A DNA stretch of 7,870 bases from Candidatus Omnitrophota bacterium (GTDB taxonomy: Bacteria; Omnitrophota; Koll11; Aquiviventales; Aquiviventaceae), in contig JAHFGU010000065.1 of the NCBI GenBank assembly GCA_023247285.1, forward strand, positions 1 to 7,870, read 5' to 3'. This document shows positions 5,941-7,870 of this stretch, piece after piece. Position 1 is the stretch's first letter, and every line of letters starts with the position of its first letter. Position numbers and translations under genes: made by a program. The notes beneath the pieces are model-generated. The model was not told the DNA's origin. It did not search any database and was given only the letters and a program-made list of their open reading frames with translations.

Positions 5941-7170
5941 ATGACGCCACTCGATCTCATCTGGCGGGGCGCCGTCGAAATCATCACCGAAGGCGACCTC
6001 CGTAAGAAGCTGGAGCAGGGCCGGCCGCTGGTCATCAAGGCCGGCTTCGACCCCACCGCCCCCGACCTCCACCTTGGGCACACCGTGCTCCTGCGCAAGC
6101 TCCGCCAGTTCCAGGAGCTGGGCCATCAAGTGGTCTTCCTCATCGGCGATGCCACCGCGCTCGTCGGCGACCCCAGCGGCCGGTCCCAGACTCGGCCCAT
6201 GCTGACCCCGGCGGACGTGGAGGCCAACGCCAAGACCTACGTGCAGCAGGTGTCGAAGATCCTCACGACCCGCGGCAAGGCGCTCTTCCAGCTCCGGCGC
6301 AACAGCGAATGGTTCTGCCCGCCGGACGGCCCGGCTGGCGGGTTCACCTTTGCCCGGCTCACCGAGCTGCTTTTGCGGTACACCGTGGCCCGGCTCATCG
6401 AGCGGGAGGATTTCCGGCTCCGGCTGCGCGCCGGCCAGGAAGTGAGCATGCTCGAACTCTTCTACCCTCTGATGCAGGGCTACGACTCCGTCATGCTGAA
6501 GGCGGATGTCGAGCTGGGCGGCACCGATCAGAAGTTCAACCTCCTCGTGGGCCGCGACCTCCAGCGCGCCTATGGCCAGGAGCCGCAGGTCGTGCTGACC
6601 ATGCCGCTGCTGGAAGGCACCGACGGCGTGCAGAAGATGTCCAAGTCTCTCGGCAACCACATCGCCTTGAACGATCCGCCCGGCGAGATGTTCGGCAAAG
6701 TCATGTCCATCCCGGACAGCCTCATCGTGAAATACTTCACCCTGCTGACGGATGTGGACACGGCCAGGCTGGGCCAGCTCGAGGAGCAGCTGCGCACCCG
6801 CGCCATCAACCCCCGCGACGCCAAGGCCGAGCTGGCTGCCGCGCTGGTCGCCATGTACCACGGCGCCGAGGCCGCCCAGCGGGCGCGGCAGGAGTTCACG
6901 AATGTGTTCTCGAAGCGGGAATATCCCAGCGACATGCCGACCGTGTTCCTGGAAGCCGACGGGGGCGCCGTGAACATCATCGAGGTCCTGGTCGGCCAGG
7001 GCCTGGCGAAAACGAAAAATGAGGCCCGCCGCCTGATCAGCCAAGGTGGGGTCAAGCTCAACGGGGTGGCGCTGAAGCATCCGGTGATCGACCCGGCTCA
7101 GGCTGACGGCGTTCTCCAGGTAGGGTCCCGCTATTACCGGAAGCTCATCATGCAGCGGCGTGGCGCGTGA
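5941..7170 (+). CDS. tyrS: Tyrosyl-tRNA synthetase
   Basis: Class I aminoacyl-tRNA synthetase that activates tyrosine with ATP and charges tRNA-Tyr in the cytosol. From the ATG at 5941 it has 409 residues. The Rossmann catalytic domain shows GFDPTAPDLHLGH (HIGH box as HLGH, residues 44-47), GDPSGRSQTRP, QGYDSVMLKADVELGGTDQKFNLLVGR, and KMSKS (232-236). The C-terminal S4 RNA-binding domain runs from about residue 344 (VNIIEVLVGQGLAKTKNEARRLISQGGVKLNG). A GTG at 5914 would add nine residues; I prefer 5941 because LIWRGAVEIITEGDL then sits at the usual family position, though neither start has a good ribosome binding site. A small hairpin (5914-5920 with 5927-5933) lies in the 35-base gap after rpsA. 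NSEWFCPPDGPAGGFTF looks several residues longer than usual here. It is probably the last gene of the operon. Confidence 0.96.
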   Translation: MTPLDLIWRGAVEIITEGDLRKKLEQGRPLVIKAGFDPTAPDLHLGHTVLLRKLRQFQELGHQVVFLIGDATALVGDPSGRSQTRPMLTPADVEANAKTYVQQVSKILTTRGKALFQLRRNSEWFCPPDGPAGGFTFARLTELLLRYTVARLIEREDFRLRLRAGQEVSMLELFYPLMQGYDSVMLKADVELGGTDQKFNLLVGRDLQRAYGQEPQVVLTMPLLEGTDGVQKMSKSLGNHIALNDPPGEMFGKVMSIPDSLIVKYFTLLTDVDTARLGQLEEQLRTRAINPRDAKAELAAALVAMYHGAEAAQRARQEFTNVFSKREYPSDMPTVFLEADGGAVNIIEVLVGQGLAKTKNEARRLISQGGVKLNGVALKHPVIDPAQADGVLQVGSRYYRKLIMQRRGA

Positions 7171-7191
7171 CGTCCGCGGGTAGACTTGGGG

Positions 7192-7219
7192 TTGACAAGC
7201 CGCGAAAAGCCGCTATACT
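7192..7219 (+). promoter_or_regulatory. Near-consensus sigma-70 promoter
   Basis: A perfect -35 TTGACA (7192-7197) and a -10 TATACT (7214-7219, one mismatch to TATAAT) are separated by 16 bases. The spacer is exactly AGCCGC-GAAA-AGCCGC, a direct hexamer repeat that could be an operator or chance. Transcription should start near 7226, giving a leader of about 65 bases before the ATG at 7293. It lies in the only gap over 100 bases and faces the secreted-protein gene. Confidence 0.82.
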
Positions 7220-7277
7220 AAACATTCGTATTTGCCCGCCGATAAGCTGCGAGACGCTGAAACACAAACCCTAATCC

Positions 7278-7285
7278 AAGGAGGT
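7278..7285 (+). promoter_or_regulatory. Strong ribosome binding site of the secreted-protein gene
   Basis: AAGGAGGT is complementary to the 16S rRNA 3' end with eight bases between AGGAGG and the ATG at 7293. It rules out the in-frame GTG at 7284, which lies within the site itself. It is the strongest such site in the window. Confidence 0.9.
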
Positions 7286-7292
7286 GGCTGGA

Positions 7293-7823
7293 ATGAGGTC
7301 TAGACTGGGAACTCTGGGCGTCGCGTTCGTGCTCGCCGGAGGGGCAGCGGTCGCCGCGGTCTCCGCGCAAGAGAAGGCCCTGCCGACCCTGCTCATCAAG
7401 GGCGAGGTCGTGTCCGTTGACTCATCCGATCCGGCAGCGAGCCTGCTCAAGGTCAAGGATCGCTATGGATTTGAGACCCCGATCTTCATCACCCCGGAGA
7501 CCAAGATCCTTCAGGGCGATGCGTCAGCCGCGGCGTCGAGCTTGGCCGCCGGGACGCCGGTGGAAGTCGAGTACAACTTCGACGTCAACACGGCGAAACG
7601 GCATGCCGTCTCGGTGAAGATCGCGACGGCTGGGCCGGCCGCAGCACCTGCGGCAGCTCCCGCAACGCCGGCTCCGGCTGCGCTGGAACCAGCCATAGCA
7701 GCCCCCGCGCCCTCGGCGCCGGCGGCTGAGTCTGCGGCTCCGGCGGCGACGCCGAGCGCCTCAGCGCCCGCGACCAGCGCGGCGCCCGCGACAGGGAACA
7801 AGGCCCCGAGCACGACGCAGTAA
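7293..7823 (+). CDS. Secreted small protein with an Ala/Pro-rich tail
   Basis: I do not recognise a named gene. The 176-residue product starts with a clear Sec signal peptide: MRSR, a hydrophobic stretch (LGTLGVAFVLAGGAAVAAV) and probable cleavage after VSA (residue 25), leaving QEKALP. Residues about 33-108 form a compact, strand-rich region (LLIKGEVVSVDSS, LLKVKDRYGFETPIFITPETKIL, LAAGTPVEVEYNFD, AVSVKI) that resembles DUF5666-like OB-fold periplasmic domains: 'GxVxxVD', then a T-K strand, then 'GxxVEVEY'. Residues about 109-176 are low-complexity Ala/Pro/Ser/Thr, consistent with an extended cell-wall or periplasm spacer. There is no lipobox Cys and no further membrane segment. It has its own promoter and strong ribosome binding site, so it is transcribed independently of the operon upstream and is probably well expressed. 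The domain assignment is a weak resemblance. Confidence 0.85.
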   Translation: MRSRLGTLGVAFVLAGGAAVAAVSAQEKALPTLLIKGEVVSVDSSDPAASLLKVKDRYGFETPIFITPETKILQGDASAAASSLAAGTPVEVEYNFDVNTAKRHAVSVKIATAGPAAAPAAAPATPAPAALEPAIAAPAPSAPAAESAAPAATPSASAPATSAAPATGNKAPSTTQ

Positions 7824-7870
7824 CCCGGCCGGGTTGCTGCCCGATCACGTCCAGGGACGCTCCCTCCGGG

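Noticed and set aside
4184..5950. 588-codon open frame on the - strand
   Set aside because: It exactly mirrors rpsA, is rich in His/Asp/Leu/Glu typical of GC-rich antisense frames, and shows no domain, start signal or ribosome binding site.
5815..7080. 421-codon open frame on the - strand
   Set aside because: It is the antisense shadow of tyrS and contains only composition-driven residues with no recognisable motif.
7853..7865. Hairpin AGGGA-CGC-TCCCT as a terminator after the secreted-protein gene
   Set aside because: The stem is only five base pairs and no T-tract is visible before the window ends.

Overview
The window is GC-rich, densely coded bacterial DNA with every gene on the + strand. 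It looks like a housekeeping operon from an uncultured, probably Gram-negative-type lineage. S1 has six full S1 domains, DAHP synthase is the Thermotoga-like type (ferredoxin-like domain plus barrel), and the order hisC-aroF-tyrA-cmk-plsC-rpsA resembles 'aro-cmk-rpsA' clusters of phyla such as Omnitrophota or Nitrospirota. I cannot fix the phylum from sequence alone; this is an impression from gene order.

Layout: a 5'-truncated hisC (1-800), aroF (866-1930), tyrA (1956-2801), cmk (2785 or 2893 to 3672), plsC (3672-4307), rpsA (4304-5905) and tyrS (5941-7170). Junctions are tight: cmk/plsC share TGATG, plsC/rpsA share ATGA, and no promoter or convincing terminator is visible between hisC and tyrS. 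The operon joins aromatic amino acid synthesis (first shikimate step, prephenate/arogenate oxidation, an aminotransferase) to CMP recycling, phospholipid acylation, translation initiation and tyrosine charging. A separate unit follows: a near-consensus sigma-70 promoter (7192-7219), a strong ribosome binding site and a small secreted Ala/Pro-rich protein (7293-7823).

The genes are ordinary; the repeats in and between them are not. Three different palindromic repeat families lie inside or at the edges of essential genes. (A) A heptad-periodic inverted repeat occupies the hisC/aroF junction (785-846) and the tyrA/cmk junction (2813-2880). (B) A 51-bp palindromic element is inserted in the same orientation and the same reading frame in aroF (about 1129-1179) and cmk (about 3285-3335), adding the peptide VLR[PL]GSGRRPE[PW][SN]RM[VA]GV to both proteins. 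(C) A near-perfect 15-bp inverted repeat (3636-3668) encodes the last residues and supplies part of the stop context of cmk. cmk therefore carries all three families around a normal core of about 220 residues. The usual neighbour aroA is absent between tyrA and cmk, exactly where a repeat A copy lies. I saw no defence system, CRISPR array, RNA gene or transposase gene.
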